A stretch of 64,000 nucleotides of DNA from Azolla pinnata (GCA_037176905.1 JBBBWG010026336.1:1-64000); one strand, 5' to 3'. Counted from the stretch's first letter, positions 1 to 13,762 are shown. Notes: generated by a model not told the origin, from the letters alone. Made by a program: numbers and translations.

Positions 1-72
<72 letters not shown>
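1..72. repeat. (GA)n microsatellite
   Basis: An uninterrupted AG dinucleotide run opens the window and probably continues to the left of it. Confidence 0.97.
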
Positions 73-76
<4 letters not shown>

Positions 77-845
77 AAATCTCTAGCAAATGATGAAGCA
101 ATTGAGAGAGAGAGAAAGATTAACGTCTTCTACCACCACAATTGGCCCATGAGACATATGCTACAACAACGGGATGTGTTACCCTATCGTCGCGCGAGAG
201 CAACGGCGTCTCTAATGCAAAAGGAGTGGTCGGGGATGAGGAAATGCGGCGAAGAGAAGCATGTACGAGGTATCACAGGCATGATGCGAGAGCCACAAGG
301 AAGAAGAAGAAGAAGAAGAAGAAGAAGAAGAAGGAAAGAATGGACTGCTGTGGGTAATGAGAAAGGGGAAGAACCTAATATGCATGGTAGGACCATTTGG
401 GGTGAAGGAAGACCGCCATGGCGAAGGAAGGAAGCTGGAGACGGAGCTGCTGTGCAGGGAGGAAACCCTAGAAAAACACAGAGAAAGAGGAAAGGGAAGA
501 TGATGAAGAAGAAGAAGAAGAAGAAGAAGGAAAGAAAGAAAGAAAGAAAAGAAGAAAATTGTAAGAAAAGAGTTCAAGAGTTTTTGCTGATAACTTTTCT
601 CAGTTTTGAGCTTCTGATTTTTTTGTTGATCTTTTCTTTTTTAGAGCTCGAATCGAAAGCTTACGATAAGAGTTTCGCATCGATATAAAGAGCAAACGAT
701 TCTTTCTTTCTGAGAGCGGTAATGTAATCTGTTCAGTGGTAGATTTCGGATCGCGGCTTCTCATGATAGTGATTGAAGAAGATATCAATCAGTTCGAAGA
801 AACAGAAGATTGATGATCTGAATCAGCAAAAGGAGGGATATTGAT
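73..845 (+). other. purine-rich leader upstream of the LINE
   Basis: No gene is supported here. The stretch is GA-rich, with GAA runs near 301-333 and 502-530. The open frames across it are made of Arg/Lys/Glu runs created by those repeats. It may be the 5' leader of the LINE that starts at about 846, or older flanking DNA; there is no target-site duplication or sharp boundary to decide. Confidence 0.5.
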
Positions 846-3135
846 ATGGTGCAGAAGGCATCATATGCCCAAGTTGCAGTTGAAGGTGAGGAGGAGCAGG
901 AGGAGGAGGCGACGATGAGTGATCAATATTGGGAGACAATCCATGTTGTTGCAAATCAAGCGTTAGATCACATGCTACTCGATGATAAAGATACTCTGGT
1001 GGATGTAATGACTGATAATATTGTGATATTGTGGAGGGGGAGCTGCTCCGCAAGGACATCTTGAAAGCCTTTTCCATGCTCCATGATCGAGGTATTATTT
1101 GTTTCTTTACTGGAAAAATTCCTCTTGTTGATTGGTTGGATGTTATGGTGGGTAGAAATAGTGCGGAGGATATGTATAAAGGTCCAAGAGGTTTTTTATA
1201 TGTTATATTTCGAACCGAAAAACAAAGAGATAGATTGTTGGCCTTTTTCCTAGTTTTCTTCAATAATAAGTTGTTCTACATTGTTCCATGGCGACCATTA
1301 GTAGAGTTTCAAGAGATTTTAAAGTATGAGTGTCCAATATGGGTTGAAGTAGAGTGTAAATTCTCATTTTTATGGCCCATTATACAAATTGTAATTGAAA
1401 AACTTGGAAAAGTGATAGTTGCGCCAAATCCAAAAGCGCATAATAAATATAGGTTATACATGTTATGGAATACAACTAAGAAGATACCTATGTGGTTGAC
1501 TATGAAATCGAAGGAAATATAGTCATTTTGTTGCCAATTGCATTGGGGTTCATTTGCTAGTCATTGCTTCAAATGTGGTGAATTATGTCATTTTATGGCT
1601 CAAAGTCAACAAACAGTAGTTGAGGTTCCTAATACCCTTTATAGGGTTTAGGGTTTAGGGTAATGCCAAATCAAGTAGAGTAAGAACAGGAGGAACAAAA
1701 GTTAGAAGGTGAATATAAGTAACGGAGGCCCTATAGTGCCTTCAGAACAAAGAGGTAAAAGTGTAATTGTAAAAGAAAGACCTTGGATCGAGGTTGTTGC
1801 TAGTGATAGGTTCTCACGATATCACAAGGAGAATGTTCCATTGTAACAAAGCCAAGAGCTCATAGGTTTATCAAACAATCCTATGGGTTATAAAAGGTGA
1901 TTCTCAATCAATCTTAAGGAAAATCAAAACCTTAACATAAGTCTTAATATCAATCAAATCAAGGAACAAAACCTTTTAACATTCAATTTGATAAAACCAG
2001 TAAACTCATTTCCCCATTAGAGAAGCAACCTTAGAAAGGAGATAATTCAAGAGTCACATAGACATCGGTCAATAACCAACTACCATCTGTGCAAAATGCT
2101 TTTGCAATCTTTAATGATTATTTTGGAGATATCCCAAAGATATTAGCTCAATAGCAACATGATCAAGTTCTGAAGAAGCAACCTAATTAGTGATGATGAA
2201 GATAATCACATGGAATGTAAGGGGAGTTTGTTCTCCTTCTAATTGTGGAGAATGGTAGTTTACAGTCATAGTGGTAGGTGATGACATTTCGAATTGTGGG
2301 AAATAGATTTCATATACCTCCTAGATATAGTCAAATTTAGCAATAAATATTTGAATTGTCTATTTTATAATCACCGATTCCACAATTGGTGGTGGAGGAA
2401 CCATATAAAGATTGGTTTTTTTAACAAGAAATCATTATTTACAGTGAGCACTAATGATGTTTACTATAAGCCGGTTGAGGATAGAGTTTGGGTATACGAC
2501 AAGGTTTTGGATATATTATCCGTGGAAATGAATGTTGTTTTACAGTTTTAAATGCGGGATGGAAGTCTCATCTTCGTTTTTGTGTAAAGGTGTTTCTTTG
2601 ATGTGCTATGGTTGGTGGGCTACCTTTGGCTATGGATTAAAAATGAAGACACATTTCTAGTGGTACATTTGTCTTCTCTACGACGATTGATAATTCTCAA
2701 CACAAGTTTATATCTTGTCATGTTACTAAATATATCTAGATAGTTATATCACAATTGTGGGGGTCATTAACTGGAAATGTTTTTGTCACATTTTCAATGA
2801 GTTTTCATTGACAGTGATAGAGTTTTACCAACCCTAGCATATAAGTTTGTGTTTAATTATCAGAGGTACTTAAGCATGTGATATATTTGGAACTTGCAGA
2901 GTGGTTTTTTATTTGATGGGCTTTTTAAAGTATCTTAACATATATGTACGATAAGGAGAGTTGATTTTATATTTTCACAATTATGTTTTATGGAACTTTG
3001 TCCCCATATGAGTTAGATTTATGTCGTTTTGTATTGTAGCACCTTAGAAGGTTGTCCTTGTCATATCGCTACTTTTGAAGTAGGTTGTACTATCATGTTA
3101 TTTTAATATAAACATACATTTACGAAATAGAAGAA
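846..3135 (+). mobile_element. decayed L1-type LINE (ORF1 DUF4283-like, ORF2 remnants)
   Basis: ORF1 starts near 846 (MVQKASYAQVAVEG) and continues, after a frame change near 1030, through a DUF4283-like stretch (GFLYVIFRTEKQRDRLL, then VPWRPLVEFQ, then CPIWVEV). A degenerate zinc knuckle follows at about 1570 (HCFKCGELCHFMAQ; the last Cys is not in place). ORF2 opens at 2193 with MMKIITWNVRG, the usual first strand of a LINE APE endonuclease, but reaches a stop after about 21 codons. From about 2400 the sequence resembles the zf-RVT/C-terminal end of ORF2, so nearly all of the endonuclease and the reverse transcriptase are missing. The 3' end lies near 3130 in a GAA-rich tail. It cannot move on its own. 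Confidence 0.8.
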
Positions 3136-3189
3136 GAAGAAGAGAAGGATGAGGAAGAGAAAAAGAAAAAGACAAAGGGTGTTCTAAAG

Positions 3190-3775
3190 TTTTAGATGTT
3201 AGATGGAAGTCTCATCTTCCTTTTTGTGCAAAGGTATTTCTTTGGTGGGTCATAGTTACTGGGTTACCTTTGACTGTGACTTTAAAACGAAGATACATTT
3301 CTCGTTGTACATATGTCTTTTGTATGATAATTGATGAAAATTCTAAATACAAATTTATATCATATCATACTGCTAAAGGTATGTACATAGTCGTGATGGT
3401 CATTAACTAGAAATGTTTAATTCCCTTTTCAATGGGTTTTTCATTGAAAGTAATAGAGTTTACCAACCCTATAATATAAAACTGTGTTTGATTATCTATA
3501 TGGTATATTTGGAACTTATTGAATGGTTTTTTATTTGATGGGCTTTTTAGAATGTCAACATATATATAGAATAAAAGAAAATTTGATTTGACAATTTTCA
3601 TAGTTATATTGTATGAGAACTTTATCCCCAAATAAGTTAAATTTATGTCATTTTGTATTTTAATATCTTAGAAGATTGTCCTTGTTATATCGTTACTTTT
3701 AAAGTAGTTTTGATAACAAGGTTTTTTTGTACTATTATGTTATTTTAATATAAACATACATTTACAAAAAAGAAG
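3190..3775 (+). mobile_element. 5'-truncated LINE 3' end, second copy
   Basis: This stretch repeats the 3' end of the preceding LINE (about 2560-3130) almost feature for feature: the zf-RVT-like start (TGGAAGTCTCATCTTC), the TTGATGGGCTTTTTA segment, and the terminal AAACATACATTTAC followed by an A/GAAG tail. It has many substitutions and stops. It begins directly after the purine-rich tail of the first copy. Confidence 0.8.
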
Positions 3776-3824
3776 AATATATATATATATATATATATAA
3801 GGCAAAAAATAATTAATTGATTTT

Positions 3825-4185
3825 GTTTTTTCATAATCATAAGGATCATTAATTGACACCTTTTCAATTGGTTTTCACTTAAGGCGATATAGTTTTTACT
3901 AATCTTGTTATGAAAGGTTTTGTTTGAGCTGAAACAATAGTTTATTATTTAATGTGCTTTTTTGGAGTTTCTTAACAAATATATAAGATATAAAGAAGTT
4001 GATTAGATTGTTTTCACAATTATGTTTTATGAAACTTTATCCCCCAAAAAGTTAGATTTTTATCATTTAGTATTAGAACGTTTTATAAGGTTAACCTTGT
4101 CACATCATTACGGTTGAAGTATTTCTGATAGCTTAAGGTTTTTTGTATCGTCATGCTGTTTTGTTACAAACATACATTTACAAGG
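3825..4185 (+). mobile_element. 5'-truncated LINE 3' end, third copy
   Basis: A shorter copy of the same LINE 3' end. It starts around the GATCATTAATTG segment and ends with AAACATACATTTAC plus a short purine tail. It is separated from the second copy by an AT microsatellite. Confidence 0.75.
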
Positions 4186-4189
4186 AGAG

Positions 4190-4555
4190 AAACAATGGGA
4201 TTTATTTTATTGCAACTATGACAGTCACTAACTATGAATATTTTCCAATAAGTTTTCATTATAGGTGATAGAGTTATACCAATCCCATTATATAAGGTTG
4301 TGTTTGATTATCTCTTTGGTGTTTAGATCTATAATATAGTTTGAGCTTGAGGTTAGTTTCTTATTTGATGAGCTTTCGAGAGTATCTTAGCAAATGTGTA
4401 AGAAAAAAAAAAGGCAAGTTAATTTGACAATTTTCACAAGTATTATAGCGCCAAAGTAGCATTATTTTGACGCAGTTTCAATGGCTAGAGGTTATTTATA
4501 TTGCCATGTTGGTTTAATGACATACATTCATGAAAGAAGAAGAAGAAGGAGAATA
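4190..4555 (+). mobile_element. 5'-truncated LINE 3' end, fourth copy
   Basis: The most diverged of the stacked LINE 3' ends. It keeps the CAGTCACTAACTATGAAT and TTTGATGAGCTTT segments and ends with GACATACATTCATGAAAG plus a GAAGAAGAAG tail at about 4535-4555. Confidence 0.65.
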
Positions 4556-4659
4556 AAAAGTGGAATCTACAACTAGACAGAACTAATAGGACGGGCAAAC
4601 ATGCTTTTTCCTCACTAGATACTGCTTCATTATATACTACTTAAATATATACATGTGCC

Positions 4660-4772
4660 TGAATGGATTCGTTAATTAATTGAGATACTATGTGCTTCAA
4701 GGATCACTAAATTAATTAAGATACTATGAGCTTGAACGGATCATTAAATTAATCGAGATACTATTGACACGA
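4660..4772 (+). repeat. three tandem units of about 36 bp
   Basis: Three imperfect units share the core ATTAAATTAATCGAGATAC and end in ACTAT(G). This is a small local duplication in intergenic DNA. Confidence 0.75.
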
Positions 4773-5706
4773 ACCCAGTCTTGACGACACTCAAAAGTGT
4801 TTCCTCTATCATGATAAAGAAATCCCCTCACAACAACGATGACGACAACAACAACAATAATAAAGCGGCAGGTGTTTCACAATTAGTACTCTGAAAGTAT
4901 CATTAGTTGGAAAGCTAATAATAATCATAACAAAGTGATGATTGCTATGCAGTAAGACCCCTAACATTTTGGCAAACATGATCTTACCACAAGATCATGG
5001 CCACTGGAGCCAATCAAGCATTGGCTCGATCTCAGTGTGCACCGTGCATGGTTTCTTTCGCCCATTGATGGGCCTCTGAGCAAAGCGATTTCCTACTGAC
5101 AATGGAATACTGATTTGGCAGCAGAGTCTGACTTCGCTCATCAAGTCATTCTCTAGAGGTCAATGCTTTTGCACTCTTCCACGATCGATACAAGTAGCAT
5201 CGACAGTCCTCATCATTAAAAAAAACAAAGAAGCCTCTCTACTAGGTATTAATAACAACTTAGCTTGAGCCAATCTGAGCCATTTAACCGAGTTTATTAG
5301 GCCTTAACTGGTCTAGCCTAAACTGATTTAAGTCTTAACCGATTTGAAACGGCTTTAGTCTCAAGCTTGGGTTTTCTACAACTTGGCTTGAGATCTCCTT
5401 AACTTATTAGGCCAAGCCGTTACCGATACCTAGTCCCTACCAAAACAAAACAGTCCAATCCAGGCTCTACATGTCTTTCCAGTGTAATTTAATCAATAAG
5501 ATCTTCAAAAGCCACGAATACAAGAAAAAGGAAAAGAATCGAGATCTCCCCGCGAGTTTTGTCTCTCTTGCCCGTTTCTTGTTTATTTTCCATGTCCATA
5601 GAAGGTATGGGAGATTTGAAAGATTCAGAGGTTTAGCGGTTCAGGGTTTTTAGGGTTTTAGGGTTTTAGGGTTTTAGGGTTCTTCTACAGTAGTTAGCAA
5701 GGGCAT
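4773..5706. other. intergenic DNA with a TTTTAGGG run
   Basis: No gene is seen. The stretch holds short diverged repeats based on TTAACCGATTT/GAGCC around 5260-5420. At about 5645-5682 there is a run of four TTTTAGGG units just beyond the stop codon of the ankyrin gene. Confidence 0.6.
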
Positions 5707-7728
5707 TCAAAGTTGCGGATCGCCTTCGAGGGCAGCCATGTCGGCGCGGATGCGGTCCTCGATGTCGGAGAGCCGAAACGTCTGGAGCTCGTTGTACGGA
5801 GCTCCTTCCGACAGCAGATACTGGAAGACCTCGTCGCCCTCCGCGCCTTTCGATCTCGCGAGGTACAGAGGAGTGAGCCCATACTTGTCTTCCTTGTTGA
5901 TGTTGGCTCCATACTGCACCAGCAACCCTGGAGAGATCCGATCGATCGATCGATCGATACATCTTAAGGAGTAAACAGACATATGTACATAGCACACAAA
6001 CATATCATCAAGAACAGACACAGATTCTTAGGATCATGCATGACCCATCCCTCTGTTAGCCTGCCAATCAGTCTGCTTGCTTGGCTCCTGATCAGGTGTT
6101 GGTCCTTCTTCCCGTGCACTACACCCAAAACACTTTGACATTCCATTCTGAATGAAGGATCAAATTTTACTGGGGCAGTATGATTTACAAACAAGGGGAC
6201 CCAGATAGAACATTGTCGCAAAGGATGGCGCTGCCAAGGGCATGGAGAGGCACTCAAAGTATTTTCAGGGGATATTTTAGCTTTGATCTGGAAGTACGCT
6301 CCCCCAAAGTAGAGACTTTCCCCACCATTTGGAGAATCTGAACGGAGAGGTTCTAGCAGAGAGTGAAGATTTAAGGCGGATGGGCTGCTCCAAATATTGA
6401 GCAGCCCTTTTTCCACGATCTTGAACCTCTTCCGTATCTACATTTGGACATTATTGTATTACTAATGATGAATCTTAATTTATGGGGGAAAACAAAAGGG
6501 AAACGGACGAGCTAACAATGATTTGAACAGAGCTTGATGTTATTATCGACATTAACATGTTTTTATGCGCATGCATCGATCGATCGATCGATCGGGGCAA
6601 TGCAAACCAAGGATACGGACAATCGCCAGATTCCCAGTCCTCGCCGCCCAGTGTATCGCCGACCTGCAAACGGAAAGAGCCATGTGAGACGACCGAACCT
6701 TGCCTGATGCACACCCATGCATGCATCGTGTACATATCGGCCATATCTGTATATGCACCCGAGCCATCATAGAAGAAGAATCTTCTTTTTTCAATCACCT
6801 TCCTGTGTGCGAATCGGTCGTATTGATACTGGCGTTGAGCCGTATCAGAGTCTCGCAGACGCGAAGATGGCCGCAATCGGCGGCCCAGATCAGCGCCGTT
6901 CTTCCGAACCGATCCTGTCAAAATCCACGACTCTCTTGGCGATAGACATGGTAGGATTACGGAAGAACTCGTTCCCCGATTAGCAACTAGTTCTTCCCCC
7001 GATTAGCTACAAGTTCTTCCCCCGATTAGCAACTAGTTCTTCCCCCGATTAGCAACTAGTTCTTCCCCCGATTATCAACTAGTTCTTCCCCAATTAGCTA
7101 CTACTTCTTCCCCCGATTATCAACTAGTTCTTCCCCGATTAGCTACTACTTCTTCCCCCGATTAGCTACTACTTCTTCCCCGATTAGCTACTACTTCTTC
7201 CCCCAATTAGCAACAAGTTCTCCCCCCGATTAGCTACTACTTCTTCCCCCGATTAGCAACAAGTTCTTCCCCGATTAGCTACTACTTCTTCCCCCGATTA
7301 GCTACTACTTCTCCCCCGATTAGCTACTACTTCTTCCCCCGATTAGCTACTAGCAGCCTAATCGGAACGTTTCGATTCGCAATCTCCAAGTGCATTTCAC
7401 AGACATGGCAACAAACAAGATGCGATCCCAACGACATTATGTTTACCTTGGCATCGATGTCGAAGTCTTTGTCCTTGGCGAACTTCATGATGGCCTGGTG
7501 GTTGCCCCTCTCGCAGGCGTCGAAGATGGTGCGGATGTGCGGCTTCACCCCCTTCACGTCGTAGATCGCATAGTGGTTTGTCGCAGAAGCAGCCGATGGT
7601 GACGACGACGGCGACGACGACGATGGTGATGATGATGATGCATTGCCCTTCCTTTCATCTTCACTGCCGATATGATCCTTGTGCTGCTGCTGCTGCTTGC
7701 TCGCATTCTGAGCTCCGAATTTGCTCAT
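5707..7728 (-). CDS. small ankyrin-repeat protein (221 aa, 4 coding exons)
   Basis: Coding exons on the minus strand are 7728-7447, 6914-6799, 6663-6617 and 5927-5707; phases agree and the total is 666 nt. Residues 1-50 are low-complexity (Gln and Ser/Pro runs). From about residue 62 to 200 there are about four ankyrin repeats, with clear cores GRTALIWAADCGHLRV, SAIHWAARTGNLAIVRLL and YGLTPLYLA. The 47-nt third exon is set by the donor GTATCC at 6616, which restores a canonical repeat length (NLAIVRLLVQYGANI). Ankyrin repeats bind proteins; the partner cannot be told. The start is the ATG at 7728 after an acceptor at 7793. A 5' UTR exon ending at 8484 (CAG, then GTACGA) is likely. Two introns carry tandem repeats. 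Homologue-level function is not recognised. Confidence 0.85.
6969..7353 (-). repeat. intronic minisatellite, 23-bp unit, about 17 copies
   Basis: Units of the form TTCTTCCCCCGATTAGCTAC plus three bases repeat with few changes: AC/AG endings, one C more or less, and GATTAT for GATTAG. The array lies in the intron between the first two coding exons of the ankyrin gene, immediately upstream of its second coding exon. On the coding strand the unit is purine-rich and lies within about 60 bp of the 3' splice site. Confidence 0.93.
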
Positions 7729-8577
7729 ACCGCTCCACCCCGCAGCCGGTTCAGGGTCGCAGATCCCTGCCTTGTTCCTTCCCTTCTTGTTCCTGTCGCA
7801 TGCAAAAGGAAAATGCGCAGTGTGCAGCAACATCAACAGCCTAAAAGTGGTAGGTATAGAGAACGAAGAATTCTGCAGCAGATGATGCTGCTGCTGCTGC
7901 TGCTGCTGCTGCTAGAAGTGGTAGGTTCATGCGTGCAAGGCTATGGAAAAAGAGGGAGGATTCAAATTGAGAACGAGCGTGAATTGATCGACAAGGGAGG
8001 GGATCTTTAACCTGATGAGCCATGGACCATTCTCCACCTTGAAATCTCGGAATCTCTCCGACAGACAGACAGACAGACAGTATCTCGATCGATACCATGG
8101 ACCAGTATCTCGATGTTACCTACACTACAAATGCAGACGGCCACCATGGACCAGTCACACCATGGTACCAACACATTACAGATGCCGAAAACTACCATGG
8201 AGGCGGAGCATCTCCATCCTCCATACTGGCAATGGCAGACGGCGGAGCAGCATCCATGCAGGCAAATCCGGTACCTTGGGAAAGGAGACATGCGCAGAGA
8301 TATATACACATATACATGTATAAAACACAGACAGAAACGAGGCGGAGGGAGGGACGAGAGGCGATGGAGCGGTGAAATCCATCCATGCAGTTTTGGTGCA
8401 TAGGAGGGAGAGCGGGGAAAGGCAGATGTGCGACGAAAGGGCGAATCGAATCAGGGAACGCGAAGGGAATGGAATTTTCGTACCTGATTCGGTCGGGGAA
8501 GCAGAAGAAGGGAAGAAGCAAGCGATGGCGATGGCGATGGCGATGGCGATGGCGACAGTTCGTTTCTGTTACAGAAG

Positions 8578-8618
<41 letters not shown>

Positions 8619-8640
8619 CGGCGTAGTTTATGGTAAATTT
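7729..8640 (-). promoter_or_regulatory. 5' region and probable 5' UTR exon of the ankyrin gene
   Basis: No separate gene is supported. On the minus strand, a CTTT microsatellite (8578-8612) and a (GCCATC)n run (8520-8555) precede a good donor at 8483 with no ATG before it, which fits a non-coding first exon. A (CAG)n run (about 7888-7912) and four CCATGG words occur in the following intron. Confidence 0.5.
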
Positions 8641-8664
8641 GCGTACTTTTCAAAATTACACAAA

Positions 8665-9368
8665 ATGCCCCTCCATTTCCTTCTTCTTCTCCTTCTTTCT
8701 TCTTCTTCCTTCTTCTTCTTCCTTCTTCCTTCTTCCTTCTTCCTTCTTCTTCTTAAGTTTATGTTTATGTTAAAACAATATGACAGTACAAAAAAACCTT
8801 GCTATCAAAACTACTTCAATAGCAGCGATGCGTATATCCATACGTACATGCATATTTGCTTGTGTATGCGCATATTTATCTGTATATACATACGTACATG
8901 CATATTTATCTGTATATACATAGTAGCTGTATTGTAACTGCACATTAGCGTCATACTTGCTGCATAAAAGTTTCATACTTGCTGCATAGTGACTGCATAC
9001 TAACAAAGGCAACCTTGTAAGGTCCTGCGATACAAAACGGCTTAAATCTAACTCATCCGGGAACAAACTTCCCATACATAAATTGTGAAAACTACCAAAG
9101 CAACCTTTCCTCTTATCTTACATATATATTGGGATACTCCATAAAGCCCGTCGAATAAGAAACCATTCCGCAAGTTCCAAATATACCACATGCTCAAATA
9201 CCTCAAATAATCAAACACAGGTTGATAAAACTCTAGCACCTTCAATAAAAACCCATTGAAAACATAACAAAATAATTCCAATTAACGACCCTCGCAGTTA
9301 TGATACAATTATCCATATACCTTTAGCAATTGTGATATATATCTTCTTCTTCTTCTTCTTCTTCTTTG
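8665..9368 (-). mobile_element. 5'-truncated LINE 3' fragment with GAA flanks
   Basis: Read on the minus strand from 9368 down, it starts at a (GAA)8 run and continues with the same LINE 3' sequence seen at 2.7-4.5 kb. The ORF2 C-terminal words MWYIWNLRNGFLFDGL, FTIYVWEVCSRMS and LFPDELDLSRFVSQD are still readable. It ends at 8756 with AAACATAAACTTAAG followed by about 80 bp of GAAGAAGG-type tail. It keeps more of its reading frame than the plus-strand copies and includes a local GTATATACATACGTACATGC repeat. It is a dead fragment, not a gene. Confidence 0.8.
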
Positions 9369-9385
9369 CTTCTATTACAGAAATG

Positions 9386-9545
9386 TGGCATCCGCAATCG
9401 ATCTTGGCACGCACACTATAATAGAGCTCCCGAGCGTATAGGGAAATAGCTTGTATTAATATTGTTTATAATGATCTCTCTCGATCTATGCTCTCTGAAG
9501 TTCAGTTGTTGTATTGCACCAAGATCGATTGTGGACAAAGCGCCC
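9386..9545. mobile_element. small inverted-repeat element (about 160 bp)
   Basis: Two arms of about 45 bp are inverted to each other. The left arm holds CAATCGATCTTGGCACGCAC and the right arm, read on the other strand, holds ACAATCGATCTTGGTGCAAT. The loop of about 60 bp is AT-rich. A third arm in left orientation lies at 9668-9722, so the sequence behaves like a dispersed MITE end. No target duplication could be assigned. Confidence 0.6.
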
Positions 9546-10139
9546 TTTAATGGGTGTAGGGGTTTACGACTTACGGTTTTAGGGTTTAGGTTTTAGGGCA
9601 CTATGGCTTTAAGATTCAAGAAAGAATGGGTTTAAGGGGTTTAGGGTTTAGGGTTCATAGTTTAATAAGAATGCATTGTCTACAATCGATCTTGGCGCAA
9701 TACAACAGTAGAACTCCAAAGAGCACAATGTTAGCCCTTTAGATAAAAGAACCAAGACTATTTAATGTTGGGTCTAATAGAAGATCAGTCATACACAGAG
9801 CGACAAACTCGTATATAATATAAGATCACAAGATTACACACAATGACACTTTAGTTGTGCAAAGTAAACTCTATTACTCACAAATATACAAAGTCTTGAC
9901 ACCTATACAATGAGCCTTGGATGCTTTACCATGTTTCATAAACCCTAAACCCTAAACTCTATTACTCGCTTAGTTTCATAATTCTCCCATCCTTAGGTAA
10001 ATACCATGTTTTACATATGCATTGTTAAACTCTTTCTAAAAACCTAGCGAAAAAAAAATTTGATAAGAGAATGAGTACAGACATAATGTATGTTACTTAT
10101 ATTTATTGTTACTATCATGACCATATGTACTATACCCAC
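9546..10139. other. intergenic DNA with telomere-like words and a lone inverted-repeat arm
   Basis: No gene is seen. TTTAGGG/TTTTAGGG words cluster at 9575-9655 and again, inverted, near 9938-9955. The lone arm of the small inverted-repeat element is at 9668-9722. The rest is AT-rich and unrecognised. Confidence 0.5.
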
Positions 10140-10670
10140 CTTCCCCACAAAATAATAGATAATCTCTTTTCATGGCTGAGAGCCTAAATGCATCCAATTC
10201 AAAAGGCTAAACTTTCGAGCATCCATATAATTCTCGAAATTTAGTAAAGTCTCTTCTCATAAATGATTCGGGTATTACATATGATTCAACAAAACCCAAA
10301 CTCATACTAATCCTTAAGGTACAATCTAATCGATCAAGTAAATTCTTTGTCCATGGTAACAAAAACAAAAAATATGAAATCATTATTGCTTGTATCACTT
10401 TCAAATGAGTAATAACAACCAAGCTTGGGGCTTCTAATATATAAAATTATCTAGTGATGTCTTACAAACTCAATTCAAATTATGAACTGGTAAAGTATTG
10501 ACACTAATCACCGACAAATCTTCCCTTAATCTATAACTAATATGCTCCCACTGATACAAGATCGACCAAATCTCACTCGATACATCAAATAAGTAATGAC
10601 TTCTATATACTAATATATATAAACATTGCATCAAGAAAAACGGATTCCGCAACTCCATGGCTATGGCTAT
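10140..10670 (-). mobile_element. LINE reverse-transcriptase remnant
   Basis: On the minus strand a broken frame reads KVIQAIMISYFLFLLPWTKN then LLDRLDCTLR. This matches the conserved region at the end of plant LINE reverse transcriptase (the VIQAVxSSIPxYxLxLLPW type). Upstream minus-strand sequence (about 10658-10470) is decayed. It may be part of the same insertion as the 3' fragment at 8665-9368, split by later insertions, or a separate copy. Confidence 0.6.
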
Positions 10671-10930
10671 GTTATCAGAATTTCAAGTTTAGTTCTTGTG
10701 ATATTCCGTCTTGCCTCTCCCTTCTCTCTAGTTCAGCTTAGCTCGGCTCAGCCTATTCACAACATGATCCCTAGACCCTAAACGCGTAAAACACACAAAC
10801 CCTCAGACCTAAAACTCTAAATTAAGCCCCGGAGACAAGCCAAATTTATACAGTTCGGAGCTTTCTGAGACACAAAGGTTTTAGCAACAACAACAACAAC
10901 AACAATATTAATACTACTATTATAATTATT

Positions 10931-11160
10931 AGGGAGAATACCCAAAAAAGGCCTGATATAACTTTAAACTACATTTTAAAATAACGGCGTATTGCTATTA
11001 TTATTATTATTAGGGAGAATTCGCCCCAAAAAAAAAGCTTGATAAAACTATAAATTACATTTTAAATTAACGCCTACTACGCCTGATCAAGCACTAGCTG
11101 CAGTAGTAAGAGCAAGCGTCGATTTGTAAAATTTCGAAATTTTTAGCAGGCGTTAAAAAT
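10931..11160 (+). mobile_element. partial MITE-like element (two left ends, one right end)
   Basis: GGGAGAAT followed by ACTTTAAACTACATTTTAA (10931-10985), a TTA microsatellite, then GGGAGAATTCGCC with ATAAATTACATTTTAA (about 11012-11070) are two successive left ends of the family seen in full at 57.2-58.2 kb. A decayed right end with AGGCGTTAAAAATG lies at 11140-11160. It sits about 290 bp upstream of the RPL13a start codon. Confidence 0.65.
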
Positions 11161-11449
11161 GCAGAAGCCAGAATCTGGCGTTTTCCAGCTTATCACCATC
11201 CTTACGGATTAATTCTCTGTGTTAAGATCAAAAAGAAAAAAGGAACTTTGGTTGTTCAGACGGAGCGATTGATTATTCATCGTTTGTCCGGACAAGAGAG
11301 AGCTCCGTGTGAACACGATTTTTTAGGGTTTCTGTTGTTCTGTTCCTCTTCGTCTTCTTCGTCTTCTTCGTCTTTCCCTCTTTTCTCTGTGTTTTCTGCG
11401 CGAGCGTTCGTTCGTTCGTTCCTTTGCTTCGACCGGAAGCTCAGCCGCG

Positions 11450-13762
<2,313 letters not shown>

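Noticed and set aside
142-688. Arg/Lys-rich plus-strand frames near the left edge
   Set aside because: GAA-type low complexity upstream of the LINE; no homology features.
5964-6416. 150-residue minus-strand frame in the last intron of the ankyrin gene
   Set aside because: No recognised domain; splice sites and the ankyrin repeat register place it inside an intron. It may be an old insertion.
6969-7353. CRISPR-like array
   Set aside because: Head-to-tail 23-bp units with no spacers, inside an intron.
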